From NCBI GenBank assembly GCA_023548195.1, contig JAJHZJ010000268.1:2654266-2718265 (forward strand): a DNA stretch of 64,000 bases. Direction: 5' to 3'. Each line of letters starts with the position of its first letter. Within the stretch, counting starts at the first letter, position 1. The stretch comes from Bettongia penicillata ogilbyi. Lineage: Eukaryota; Chordata; Mammalia; Diprotodontia; Potoroidae. The position numbers and the translations under genes were made by a program. Below the pieces are notes generated by a model, which saw only the letters and a list, made by a program, of their open reading frames with translations, searched no databases and had not been told where the DNA came from. Positions 43,806-55,130 of this stretch are shown piece by piece.

Positions 43806-44289
43806 ACTTTTTCTTTTTTTTCTGCTACACTCTCAGTCAATACTGAGCAAAAACAGTCATACATAACTCCTGCACATTCTACAGGAGGCATGCTTTCCTG
43901 GGGAGTCTACTTGTGGACTGTTTATTGAATTTGACAATCCATTGAAATTGTTTCTGAGGATGATGCATGAACTTCCAGCAGGGAAGGGTTAAAGCTTCAA
44001 TGATTTTGTCCATAGGATCAAACATCGGTGAGAGGTCATTCTTCACATGTCGTTTCTTTCACATAGGGATGTGCCTGGTAATCAAAGGCGACAAGCTTTC
44101 TGATCAGATTCTGCTTGAGGTACAGTATAGCAGGGGCATAGTATTGTGCTCATTGATCCAAAGGCAGCTACACTGGCCCCTCAGAATGTGTAAGCACCCA
44201 AATGCAGTTATTTGGGACCACTGAATGCTTCATCCTTTTACTGGAGTCAAGCAGGTGACAAATGTTCTGCCAAAGAATCACAGAAAAAA
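43806..44289. other. Unique DNA
   Basis: An 85-codon frame at 43967-44224 has no domain; nothing else. Confidence 0.4.
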
Positions 44290-44570
44290 AAGTTTCCCTC
44301 CATAACACAAGGTTAAATCAAATTGGATCATTGGTTTGCTGTGATTTAGGGTCAGTCACCTTTGATTACTTCTCTCCCAATAAACACTGGTGGGAAATGC
44401 TCACAAACTGCCAGGCAACCTGATTCTCCTGTCCTTGACCACCCAGGGCTCCATTCAAACTGTTCTTAGTTGAAGATTTCATTCTGGCTTCTGGAAATTG
44501 AAAGCACTCATTCATGTGAAGAAGTTTTAGGTAATTAAGTGTTGTACCTTAAGAGGTTTATACTTAATGC
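44290..44570. promoter_or_regulatory. Candidate conserved non-coding element
   Basis: Repeat-free; TCF/LEF-like CTTTGATT at 44360-44367, 'caaattggatcattggtttgc', 'aggtaattaagtg'. Inference. Confidence 0.35.
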
Positions 44571-44900
44571 AAACAAGAATGACAGTTTCCATTTCCATCA
44601 CTCTTTAATATTTCCAAAACCTTTTCTGATACAACAGTGTGAGGGAGATGATAGATATAGGTAGACATAGAGAACCCTCCTTACTTCCCAAGTTCTTTTA
44701 GTGTAGGGAAGATATTTTAACTTTCTCTATCACAGTACCTAGAAAGAACTTCATAAATGTTTGTTGAACATGTCACAACTAGGTTAGACTCATAAGAGAC
44801 TGGAAATCATTTAGTCTGAACTCTATAGATGAGGAAATTGAGGCTTAGAGAGGGGAAAGAGCTGATATAATGGCAAAAGCAGGACAAAAGCCCAAATATC
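44571..44900. repeat. SINE and L2 scraps
   Basis: About 44580-44640 is an old antisense SINE tail. 44690-44788 is an L2 terminus ('tatcacagtacctagaaagaacttcataaatgtttgttgaa'). 44789-44900 is antisense SINE ('ctctatagatgaggaaattgaggcttagagagg'). Confidence 0.5.
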
Positions 44901-45559
44901 CTTCCCAATACAAGGGTCTCTGTAGTATACTAGGCTATTCAGAAAGTAGCTTTTATTTTATATATACATTGTGTTTAGAGAATTTGATTATGGCCATACA
45001 AAATTAAATCCATATAATCATGAACAATGATTTTTCTGTATACAGAGTCTGTCAAGTGAACAATATGACTTTTTTCTAAAATTTAGGGGACAGTCCCTGG
45101 TCCAATGAACCTACTTTATCAAACTGATCATCCCTCATCTGCCCACAGCTCCAACTGTATCAGAAGAAATACAATAAGTGTAATATTTTACCTTGAAAAA
45201 GACCTGAAGTTAACTTGTGAAGAAAAGGTTGGAATATTGTAAGTTGTGAGTTATGAAATGGTGCAGTTTTCTGCATTGTCAATTTCAGTGTGTCTTTGAA
45301 CAGAATTATGAATAAGCAAATGTGAAATTGAAACCATACTCACATTGTTCCCTAATATTGTAATTACTTTGGAACAAATTTGCTTTTTAAAAACAAGCCA
45401 TAGTAGAACTGCCTATGAAGTTTACTTTCCTAAGAGTATTTAATAGATAAGTGCTTAGTGATCCATTTATATACATGAAATCTGAGTGGAATTTTTTAAT
45501 GTGATAAGCCATAGAAATAACCAATTGTTAGTATATTCAGACTGATACCTAGTTTCAGT
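44901..45559. other. Unique DNA
   Basis: No repeat recognised. Confidence 0.4.
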
Positions 45560-45645
45560 TAAATTCAATAATCTTTTATTAAATGCCTACTATGCTAGTC
45601 ATTTAATATGTCATTATGTTAGACAAAGTAGATATAAAGACCTAA
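45560..45645 (+). repeat. LINE-derived head
   Basis: 'aattcaataatcttttattaaatgcctactatgctag'. Confidence 0.55.
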
Positions 45646-45654
45646 TAAAAATGT

Positions 45655-46255
45655 GTTTGTCCTTCTTACCAAAGAAGATCATGCCATCAGAGAAATAATG
45701 ACATGACTTGCACTTGACTTTGTTTTGAGTGAGGGAGGGCTATGCAGGGCACCAGCCTCACTTCTCCAGAGCCATCTGAATTCAGTTCTGGATTAATACT
45801 TGCATAGCCCTCCCTCACTCAAAACAAAGTCAAGTGCAAGTCATGACATTATTTCTCTGATGGCATGGTCTTCTTTGACAATGGACAAACACAATCCTGT
45901 GAGTAGATGCAGCTGGCTGAATGCTAGCTGGGTAACTCACCTCCTCCTCTGCTGTTTACCTCCCCTCCCCTTCCTTCTCCTCTCCAAAGGAAGGTAAACT
46001 TGGACTGCCAAAAGATGCCTCCTTGACTTGAGTTTTCCTGGCTCCTTTCCTATTTCCTTCTCCTCCCTTCCACTCTCTCCTCTCCTCTTCTCTCTCTTCT
46101 CCTCTCCACTCTCCTCTCCCCTGTCCAGTCCTCTCCCAAAACCTTAAACCTACTGCACTCTGAAACTGGGACACCACTGGAGCCTGCCTGAGGGCTCCTC
46201 TGGACCCTCTTACCTTCAGAGTGATTATCAATAGTAACTATTGCTTTTCCCACCC
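45655..46255 (+). mobile_element. Inverted-terminus element with a near-perfect 76-bp hairpin
   Basis: Left arm 45671-45746 and right arm 45801-45876 are inverted copies matching at 74 of 76 positions, with a 54-base loop. From 45890 on, 'gtgagtagatgcagctggctgaatg', a pyrimidine-rich tract (45937-46130) and 'aaggaaggtaaacttggactgccaaaagatg' match, in inverse, the segment at 31310-31480. The same terminus recurs at 63.59-63.77 kb. No open frame of note. The 3' limit near 46255 is a guess. Confidence 0.7.
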
Positions 46256-46374
46256 AGCCTGATGCTACTAAGTGAAATTTTCTTAAAGCACTAAAGTTGA
46301 TTTACAATTATGAAATTCTGAGTTTTAGTCAATAGCTAAAGGAAAAACTTTTTAAAAAGGCAAACAAAATCACG

Positions 46375-46560
46375 TGGAGTATACAATGCATTATCCTGTT
46401 TGAGCCTCACTTGTATAATGTAAAGTGGGTTTTACACGTCTTAACCTGCATTTTCCAGAGAGGGAAAAACTTTTAGGAATGTAAAGTAACCTGCTTGTAT
46501 TCAGACAGGATTCAAACCCAATCCTAACTATGATTAAGTAGGTTCTCCCCTACACCCCAG
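46375..46560 (-). repeat. MIR-type SINE, antisense, degenerate
   Basis: 'gcattatcctgtttgagcctcac', 'cattttccagagagggaaaaac', 'caaacccaatcctaactatg' follow reversed MIR order. Confidence 0.45.
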
Positions 46561-47364
46561 TGTTGCTCAATCACTGCCCCTAAAATGGCATCCCCAAACT
46601 AAAAGACTGTGAAAAATGAAATGGTTATTGTTACCCAGAACAAAATACTTGTCAAGGCAATTTCCTCTGAATGTAAACCTTTCATTTGAATTAAAAGTTA
46701 GATCTGACTCTAGAGGAATGGATAGATAGATGTCTTAGAGTATTTCCTAATGTCACATTACATATGACACAGATATGAGATTTATTGTTTTCAGTCACAT
46801 TCATGTTAAAAGAGTGCCAACCAAATGAATAAAATCCCACATAATCAGTCTTATTTAAATTGTAGGTTTTCAGAGCAATTAATAAAACTGTTAGTTGAAA
46901 GCTGCTTGTTAAGCAACTCAAGAGAGCAGGGAATATTTTTTCTTTTATTCTCATTCTTCTGTAAACCACCCTACACTGACTAGACCGCTTCTGTGTTTGC
47001 AGTGTAGTAAATATACAACAGAGAAATATTGAAGCTGCATAATATATATTAGGCTGAGCTTTTGATTGCTTCTTTAGTGACTACATATGACCAGTTGGGA
47101 ATTTGGAGCACCTTACCTTCCCCCGACCCCATACAACTTTTATTCTTGGACAACTTTCTGCCCTTGGAAAACATCCCACCTGTTCCTGTCTCTGTTTCTG
47201 TTCACTCTGTTCTTGAGGTCTGAATATACTTTATCCCGCTCTTTGATTACAGGCTAAATCATCTTTCCTGATTTTTCCCAGTTAATAATGACACCTTACC
47301 CCATCAGACTTCACACAATATTTTCTTTTGTACTCAGTGGTGATCCAGAGGTTTCTGGTCCACA
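46561..47364. other. Unique DNA
   Basis: No confident repeat. 47185-47345 has a pyrimidine-rich L2-like look but no diagnostic module. A 92-codon minus frame at 46691-46969 has no domain. Confidence 0.4.
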
Positions 47365-47890
47365 GATGGCCTTGGAATCAGGAAGATCAGAGTACAAATC
47401 ACACACAAACACTTACAAATTTCACTATCCTGTGCAAGTCACAACCTCTTAAAGCCTCGATTTCCTCATCCTTGTAATGGGGGTAATAATAACACCTGAC
47501 AGGGCTATTGTGAGGATCATATGAGATGATATGCAGTAGTTTGCAAGTGTTAAAATGCTATACAAATGTTATTATTATTATCTATTTACATGTATTTGCA
47601 CATATGTGTAATCACATCAAATTGACTGTAAGCACCTTGAGAGAAAAGACCTTTTTGTATTTGTATCCCTACATTGCCTAGCATGTGGTAGGCGTTTACT
47701 AAGCGTCTATTTGTGGGTTGAACTCTGTAATATACTTATCATGGAATGCAGTGTAGTTATATGTATTTATATCTCTTCTTCTTACTAGAACAAGGATTAT
47801 ATTCAACTAATTTTTATATCGCCCTCAGTATCTAGCACAGTACTCTATACAAAGGCAGGGCTTAATAAATGTTTATTGAATTAATAGAAG
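47365..47890 (+). repeat. MIR-type SINE followed by two L2 3' ends
   Basis: 47365-47580: 'cttggaatcaggaagatcag', 'gtgcaagtcacaacctc', 'ctattgtgaggatcatatgagatgata', 'gctatacaaatgttattattatta'. 47590-47725: 'ttgactgtaagcaccttgagagaaaagacc', 'gcctagcatgtggtaggcg'. 47735-47890: 'ccctcagtatctagcacagtactctatac', 'gcttaataaatgtttattgaatt'. Confidence 0.75.
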
Positions 47891-48129
47891 CACCTTGACA
47901 ACAGAAACAAAAATAACATGATGTGATTGTTTCCAATATATCATGCAAATTAGTCTAATTCTTGTATACATTCCGTTGAAAATACATACACATGTGTATG
48001 TATGTATTTCAATAGATAGATATGTTTTTAAAGTATTAAACGCAACTATGTTATTTCATCTTCTTGGGTCTCAGTTTTTTCATTTGTAACTTCAGAGGAT
48101 AAGATCAGACAATTCTCAAGGGGAGGGAA
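47891..48129. other. Unique DNA with CATA/TGTA runs
   Basis: Short microsatellite-like 'acatacacatgtgtatgtatgtat' near 47982-48006, partly palindromic. Otherwise unassigned. Confidence 0.45.
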
Positions 48130-48365
48130 GGTGCCTACTATGTGCCAGGCATCATACTAAGAGCTTTATAACTCATTTGAGCCTCACAACAAGCCTGCGA
48201 GGTAGGTGCTATTATTATCCCCATTTTACAGTTGAGGCAACTGAGGCAGAGGTTAAGTAACTTGTCCAAAGTCACACAGCTAATAAATGTCTGAGGTCAG
48301 ATTTGAAATCAAATTTTCTGACTCTCAAGCCCAGCACTCTATCTATTGTGCATCCTAGCCATCTC
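48130..48365 (-). repeat. MIR3/long-tailed SINE, antisense, well preserved
   Basis: 'ctactatgtgccaggcatcatactaagagc', 'gagcctcacaacaagcctgcgaggtaggtgctattattatcc', 'gttgaggcaactgaggcag', 'cacacagctaataaatgtctgaggtcagatttgaaatc', 'cagcactctatctattgtgcatcctag'. Confidence 0.85.
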
Positions 48366-48489
48366 CAAGGCAGCTTTCTAATGCTAACATTCTGCACTGG
48401 ACACTTGACGTAACACTGTCTTTTTAAAAATCAGAGTTTATTAAAAATGCATCCGCTTAAATTTCCATCCAAAGAGTTTATCACTAAAA

Positions 48490-48665
48490 ATTGTCACTGC
48501 TAATGCCCTCCTCTCTGGTTACCTTCCATATACTATGCATTTACCTTGCATATTTTGATTTAAATATATATTTCCTCCATTAGAATGGAAGGTACTTAAG
48601 AGTAGAGATTGTTCTTGTTTTTTCTTTCTTTCCCAAGCACTTACAATAATAGATATGGGTTGGTT
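48490..48665 (+). repeat. L2 LINE 3' end, old
   Basis: 'ctccattagaatggaaggtacttaagagtagagattgttc' and 'cccaagcacttacaataat'. Confidence 0.5.
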
Positions 48666-49060
48666 AATTAGAAGCTCCAGAAGTATTCATATATTCAGCT
48701 TTAATATATTCCAATGGTACAGGACTAAAGGCTGTAGTAATAGAACTGGGAGCAACTGATAAGTTAAAGGTTGGAAACGTTGTGGTTCCTGCAAAACAGC
48801 AGAGAAAAATTCATATTTACCTTTCCAAAATGCTTTTTGATCCATTAGCTCATTTTTATCTTCATAATCATTCTTGGGTGATTATATCTGAATCCATAGC
48901 CTGGAACTATGGCTCTGAAATGAGTCCTAGAATTTACAAGCAAAATTTTAATTCAATTGTATGTTGATAAGTATGTGAAATACAGTGGTATCACTTTCTC
49001 CTCTTCTTCCCCATGAGTGGAAACCTTGGTAAGCAGCTCCTTTTTCTCTTGCTTCTTTAG
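48666..49060. other. Unique DNA
   Basis: Nothing recognised. Confidence 0.4.
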
Positions 49061-49097
49061 TGGCAGCCACTAAAAACAACCAATGATCTCTTAGCAG

Positions 49098-49173
<76 letters not shown>

Positions 49174-49207
49174 CTTCTCCTGGTAGCCACTAAAAACAAT
49201 GATCTCT
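49061..49207. repeat. Direct duplication flanking a pure (CT)34
   Basis: The unit at 49061-49091 ('tggcagccactaaaaac' onward) recurs at 49181-49207 with one substitution and a 4-base deletion. Between them 49101-49168 is uninterrupted CT. Confidence 0.9.
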
Positions 49208-49274
49208 AAAATTTTTTATCACAAACTCCAATCAGTTGAAAAGATGAAATTGATCACATACCCCCAATATATAC

Positions 49275-49520
49275 TACAATCAGTCAGTCAACACATATTT
49301 CTTAAGCAACTATGTGCCAGTCTGCCAGGCATTGTGAAAAGTACTGGGGATACAAAGAAAAGTAAAAATACCAATAGTCTCTGTTGTTAAGGAGGTCAAA
49401 GTCCAATGCAGGAGACAACATGCTAACAACTCTGTACAAGATAAAGATATAAACGAGAAATATATGTATACATGCACATATATGTGTACACATACACATG
49501 CATACATATATATGTATATG
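49275..49520 (+). repeat. LINE-derived dispersed repeat, then TA/CA microsatellite
   Basis: 'cagtcagtcaacacatatttcttaagcaactatgtgccag', 'ggcattgtgaaaagtactggggatacaaag', 'caggagacaacatgctaac'. Then 'atatatgtatacatgcacatatatg' type runs at 49458-49520. Confidence 0.7.
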
Positions 49521-49574
49521 ACAAACTGGGGTTATTATCCAAGGGAAGATAATACGATTAAGTAGGACTAGGAA

Positions 49575-49812
49575 GAAAAGGAAGGAAGGAAGGAAGGAGG
49601 AAAGAGAGGGAGAAAGGAAGGAAGGGAGGAAAGAAGGAAGGAAGGAAGGAAGGAAGGAAGGAAGGAAGGAAGGAAGGAAGGAAGGAAGGAAGGAAGGAAG
49701 GAAGGAAGGAAGGGAGGGAGGAAGAAAAGAAAGGCAGGAAGAAAGAAAAGGAAGGAAGAGAGAATAAATGAAAGAAAAGAGAAGAGAAGAAAAAGGAAAG
49801 GAGAGAAGAGGG
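49575..49812. repeat. (GGAA)n tetranucleotide tract
   Basis: About 240 bp of ggaa units, regular at about 49632-49710 and degenerate on both sides. The minus-strand F/L/P/S-rich frame over it is an artefact. Confidence 0.9.
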
Positions 49813-50097
49813 AAAGTCAGGAATCTTACTCAACCACTGCCCCAGAACACTGACACTATTTGTCTAATCCTCCCCTACCAGGTACCAGGGTAACAGCAGT
49901 CAATGTTGAAGGCAGGGGACAAGGTTTGGCTGGGTAGGTTGTAACCACCCTGAGGCCCCTACCTGTGCCTCGTGGAGACCAGAATAGTTTGGGAGTTTGC
50001 ATGGCTTAGGAAAGGCCAATTGCTCAAGAAAACAGGACTGAGAAGTGTTGGCAACAATGGGTGAAAGGAGTAGTGTGGCTGCATTGGAAATAAGCAC
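49813..50097. other. Unique DNA, higher GC
   Basis: No repeat recognised. Confidence 0.4.
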
Positions 50098-50212
50098 CAG
50101 GTTGTTCTCATGATCAAATGAGAGGATGTGTATGAAAGTACTTTTAAAATTTTAAGAGCTGCACAGTTAGAATTATGATTGTTTCCGGTAGGTGCTCAAT
50201 AAATATTTGTCA
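50098..50212 (+). repeat. MIR-type SINE tail
   Basis: 'tgatcaaatgagaggatgtgtatgaaagtac', 'ggtaggtgctcaataaatatttg'. Confidence 0.6.
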
Positions 50213-50224
50213 ATTGCCTTTTCT

Positions 50225-50430
50225 CATTAAAAAAAAAATGGAGTGAAGTAAGGAAGCTTAAAATAGCAGCAGCTGCATTTGTCCACACAGAGATGATTTT
50301 CAAAGAAATGCCAGAAAACACATTTTGTGCCATTTGATTTGCTGGACCTCCAACTGCCCAGCAGGTGTCATTGAGATTTGTGATAAATGCAAATGCTAAA
50401 ATTTTCATTTAGATCCTAGAATTTGCAGAA
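50225..50430. promoter_or_regulatory. Candidate conserved non-coding element
   Basis: Repeat-free; E-box CAGCTG in 'agcagcagctgcattt' (50258-50273), 'cagcaggtgtcat', and a perfect POU octamer ATGCAAAT at 50387-50394. Inference. Confidence 0.4.
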
Positions 50431-50944
50431 AGATATTTCCCATGTGAGGCATGTTTCCCCACACTAAAACATTTGAGTATATGCCTTAGATGCTGTATAT
50501 TCCACTGGGTACATGTACCCATTTCTTCATAAAAGACATTATGGTGCTGATGAGAAAAAGGAATCCCTGGTGCTTTGTGCCAGATTCTCTTTTCCCATTA
50601 TTTCAAAAACCTTGCAATTTTTTTAAAAAATCACATAAGAAAACTCCACTGCTATTTGAGATGATGCAGCCAGATTTCTCTAAATTTCAAATTGTTTCCA
50701 CATCTAAGTACAAAAGTAATATCAAAACTAAACGATGATATTTATCTGACCTGGTAACCCAGGCATTAATTATAGATTCATTGTAGTTTTAAGATTTTTT
50801 TAAAATATTGAATTAAAAACAATATCCTGGACTCCATCTTCCTCTACCCCTTTTAGTGAAATATTGGAACAAACAATATGGAGGCTAGTTTGTAATGTGA
50901 TTGCCAAAGCAATGTAAACATACCTTGCCAATTAAAAACATCAG
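50431..50944. other. Unique AT-rich DNA
   Basis: No repeat recognised; 82-codon frame at 50490-50738 has no domain. Confidence 0.4.
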
Positions 50945-51125
50945 ATTGATCATAGATTCAGAGTAGGAAGGGAACTTAGAGATTATCTGGTTCAAATTCC
51001 TCATTCCTAAAATAAAAGGATTGAGACAGAGAGAAGTTGTATTATTTCAAAGCCACATAGATAAGCAGCACAAAATTTGAAACTGATTCTTAGACTTCAG
51101 ATTCAGTGCTCTTTCTACTTGATAG
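50945..51125 (-). repeat. Antisense SINE, short-ending type
   Basis: 'gatcatagattcagagtaggaagggaacttagagattatctgg', 'aaggattgagacagagagaag', 'cagattcagtgctctttctacttgatag'. Confidence 0.6.
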
Positions 51126-51600
51126 ATGGTTCTTAACTTTGGTCCTGTACATCTGTTTTAAAAAAAGAATATTTGTGTATAGATGTATATGTATGGAAAG
51201 AAAATATATGTGTATATACATACGTACATATATGTACTTCAGTATAATTAGTTTCCTTTTTAATCCTATGTATTTTATTTGTACACTTAAAAAAATTATC
51301 CTCAGAAGGAGTTCATAGGCTTCAAGAAAATTGTCAAATTGTCAAATTCTTAAGAATTAAGAATCTAAGAAAAGGTTAAGAACCCTGAAACTAGACCAAG
51401 CTGCTTCCTGAGTATTTGATCAATTTAATCTCATACATTTATACATGATATTGATAAACAAATCCATGTATTGACACAGATAACATGATCCTAAGTAGCA
51501 TGTAAAATTTTTAAGGGTAGAGACCATCTCACTATTGTCTTTATATTTAGTCCTTGGCACAAAGTCAGCCTTCAATAAATGATTGCTGAATTATAAATTG
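51126..51600. repeat. TA/TG microsatellite and L2 3' end
   Basis: 51172-51235 alternating runs. 51485-51600 (+): 'gtaaaatttttaagggtagagaccatctcactattgtc', 'gcacaaagtcagccttcaataaatgattgctgaatt'. Confidence 0.65.
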
Positions 51601-52289
51601 ATATATTAAGCCAATAAGCCTGGGCACAAGTCCCAAATATTTTTTTTAAAGTTTCTGCTGCTGAAACTCATAGCTATCTAGAAGTTTGATCATAATATTT
51701 ACCAATAAGGATAGAGTGGTATAAAATGACCTTTGAACTACGCAATCTAAAATTCCCTAAATTTGTATGTTTGTATTATTATTACCTCCCCCTCCACAAG
51801 ACATGGCATTTTTGTTTGTTTTTATCTGTAGTATTTCCATGTATATGTATTATTTTACCCCCACCAAACTGATCCTAGTGAGTTTAAACTCCAGTCTGGA
51901 TTCCTGATTTCCAACATATAACTCTTTCATTTAGTTAATAGCTGCAGCATAGCCATAAAGCTGTAATAGTTTATGACTTTCAGGACATAACCTGCAACCA
52001 CAGACAATATAAATTATATTACATTGTGCTTTATGGTTGTACAAGGCACACCAAGGACCTCACCACTCTTCTGGAGTCAAGGGGAGGGGGGTGGGATGAA
52101 ACTGCCTGCTTGTATTCTTACTTCTTGGCTGAAAAAAGCCTGTACTCTATGACCCAATGTGTCATAATTCCTTCCCCAGTCATCCTCACAACTGCCCTGC
52201 TCACAATTACTGACCCAGTACAAAGAGCTTTTTTTCCTATAAGAAATGGAGACTGCTTCTCATTTCTCCCCTAACTTAACTGACGACTT
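51601..52289. promoter_or_regulatory. Repeat-free block, part 1
   Basis: No SINE or LINE. 51910-52060 carries 'tttagttaatagctgcagc', 'ccataaagctgtaatagtttatg' (CDX/HOX-like) and 'caaccacagacaatataaatt'. Possible regulatory DNA. Confidence 0.35.
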
Positions 52290-52760
52290 TGCTACCCAAA
52301 AAAGAAAAAAAAAGCAAACCTCATTTTTGCTATAGACATCGCCAATTATTTTTGAGGGGCTGTGCTATCTAACAAAGCAGGGGTGGCATTCACAACTGCA
52401 TTGTGCAGCTGCATTTCTCCAAGTGCGTTATTGTTGCGGTAGATTGTGTATTAAGGCTGAAGTCAGCATTGCATTATTCTCCCTCAATTACTAGGGAGCC
52501 TGGAAATCCTACCTCTTGTCTTGGCTTAAGGTTAGGCCTCAAAACGGAGGGCAGAGGATGAACCCTGGTTTCTTAAATGCACGACCTAAATAAAAAATGA
52601 AGATAATAGAGCTTCAGAAATTGTTAAGGGCCAGAGGGAGAGAGCAAACCAGTCATGGCTTTTGAAATGTGGGAAGGCCCCTCACTCTTCTGCTGCACCT
52701 GCTGCCTGAGTAGAGCTGTGTTATTGAAGAGGGCTGCGGGTCCGATCTGCATATCAAATA
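52290..52760. promoter_or_regulatory. Candidate conserved non-coding element
   Basis: 'cattgtgcagctgcatttctcc', 'gtgcgttattgttgcggtag', 'gaagtcagcattgcattattc', 'cctcaattactaggg', and later 'ggtccgatctgcatatcaaatag'. CpG and TAAT cores well above background. Inference. Confidence 0.45.
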
Positions 52761-54129
52761 GCTGATTTGTAGATGAGGTCATTCATTTTGTGGTCTGTAT
52801 GTTTGCTGTGTTGGGGATGGGCTGTTGCCTAGCACTGGACCACAAAGTCCCAGCAGGCTTCTTGAGTCAGCAGCTCCCCTCGCCCATCCTGAATTCAAAT
52901 CTAGTCTTGACCTTAATAAATAAATCTCTGTAACATCCAGCCTGTCCCTAAGTTCAAAGCACAAGTGATGCATTATGGAGCAAGGACTCCCTTTGATGAG
53001 TCCAAGCTATCCATTTGGGCACTGTATAAGCAAAGTAGAAGCCTAGTAAGTAACATGCTAACATGGTAATGACAGAGAGTGCTGTGCTACATAAACACCG
53101 GGAAACATTCTTTGACAATTGCAGAGGGCGAGCTCAGGCTTCCGTTATATCAAGGAAAGGGGGATTAAACCAAAGGAGCTCTAGCTGCTTAAATATGTAA
53201 ACCATGTCAGAATCAGTTTGGGAAAAGTCAATCTAGCTTTCATAAGATGTCTTCTATTGTTCAATTTCAGTCTTCTTACATTTACCACTACCCAGAGAAG
53301 CCTTCAATTCACCAAGACAGCAGTTCCTCCCCAAAAGAAGCCTTTTAAAGAATATACAGTTAAGGACAATTAGATTATAGGCTGTTTTAGTTGAGTCTGT
53401 GGCCCCTTTTCTTGTGAAACAGGCCTTCCACATGCAGCAACCCTCAACCACTATAGTCAGTCTTCACTGACAATATTTTCCTAGAGGTTTGTAGAAGCAC
53501 TTTCAGAAAAGTGCACACCTTGATGTTTTCACAGAATATGACCCCAAACCAGGGTCCTTGAAGGTTATTCCAGTAACCTTCTATTAAGTAAGAAAAGCAC
53601 CAACTTCAGGACTCACGAAGCATTATGTGACTGTCATCCAAGCACTAGCATAACAAATTTCAAAGAGTCTTCACAAGGTTTGCAACCAGGTGGAAAAGTT
53701 TTGGGCCAGAACAATTCACGAAACTGTGTCAGGGAAGGGTTATGACCACATAGAAGACATCATGTATTCTTGAAGCCTTGAAATTGATCCAACTTTTATA
53801 CAAGAAGTGTTCCTAGAATACACTGGATCCCTATGTCCATGTAGAGTCCTTTTCATTTTTTACCTTACATTCAATCAGAACAATCCAGAATGTGCTTTTG
53901 GTTGCTACAAAGTAATCTCTGCAGATTTGAGATTTTCCCGGAAAGTCTATAGGTGTGTTTCTACAGCATCCTTTGTGACTATGGCAAAAATCACCTAGAA
54001 TCTTTGTGTTCATACAGGCAACATATGAAAAATTGCAATTCAAAATCGAGTTATGTATTGATAATGTGAGATCAATCATCTGAGACTCCTCTGAGTGAAA
54101 TGACACCTCCTCTAGGCAGCCTGTTTCAG
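52761..54129. promoter_or_regulatory. Repeat-free block, part 2
   Basis: No SINE or LINE over 1.3 kb. Notable text: 'acataaacaccgggaaacattctttgacaattg' (53093-53121), an 8-bp-arm inverted repeat 'gaaggttattccagtaaccttc' (53562-53583). Frames at 53807-53998 and 53831-54106 have no domain. Confidence 0.35.
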
Positions 54130-55130
54130 ATTCTCTCAGCCTGAATTTCTCTCTACCTCCCCTGAATTTTCATTGCACTATTTGCCTCTTCCTCATGTGC
54201 TTGAATACTCCAATATATTTCTATTTATTTAAGAACATGTCTTTCTTATAGAGCCTATTATATGGGAAACTGTGGGAGCTGGGTCTATGCTTCATGTATG
54301 TAGGTGTTCAATAAATGTCTGTTGACTTGAACTAATTTGAACTGCACATGAAACATAACGGACACAAGCTTTTCACAAAATAATAATATTGACTCCATAG
54401 TAGCCATACCTCATATTTCTATAGCACTTAAATTTTATGAAGTGCTTTCCTTGTAACATCCCTATGAGGCAGAGTTTTGCAGCATACCCAGGGAGGCATG
54501 ACTAGTATGTGTCAATGGAGGTTCCTGGAATGATTTGGGGATATGAAAATAATGGGGAAGCAACATCATAAGCATCCTGTCAGCCAGGATGCCAAAGCAT
54601 AGCATTACATATTTAGACCAAAAAAAAGGGCAAAGCTCATTTAATGTAACTAACCCTCTAATTTTATAGATGACGAAACTGAGGGACAAAGAAAGGAGGT
54701 GACTTGTCAAAGGTCACACAGGTTAAAAATGGCAGAGACAGTTTTAAACTTATTTCCTCTGACCCCCAAATGAAAGTCTTTCCCCCTTACATCACACTGT
54801 TACCAGGGGAATAGTTTGTCATTATTTTCCATTGATAAATATTTCAGGATAATCTTCCCTGTAATGTCAAATTCTATTAATAATGCCTACCATTTCTGTG
54901 GTGTTTTACAGTTTTGAAAACATTTTTCCCGATTTCATTTGATTTTCACCAGGATCTTGTAAGTCAGATAATGCAATTTTTATTTAACTCGGTTTACAGA
55001 TGAGGAAGTCAAGGCACAGAAAAGTGAAATGACTTCTGTGAAATCATATAGTACACTAGTGTCAGAGCTAGAATCAGAACCCTGACTTTTTCACTTAAAG
55101 TAGAGTACTGAATTCATTATATTCCAAAAT
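54130..55130. repeat. L2 end (+) and three antisense SINEs (-)
   Basis: 54130-54335: L2 ('cctattatatgggaaactgtg', 'gtaggtgttcaataaatgtctg'). 54395-54500: 'tacctcatatttctatagcacttaaattttatg'. 54630-54775: 'tttatagatgacgaaactgaggg', 'aaaggtcacacagg'. 54870-55130: 'taataatgcctaccatttctgtgg', 'acagatgaggaagtcaaggcac', 'tcagagctagaatcagaaccctgac'. Confidence 0.65.

Noticed and set aside
49558..49833. 91-codon minus frame of repeated L-P-S-F
   Set aside because: It is the (GGAA)n tract read in one phase.
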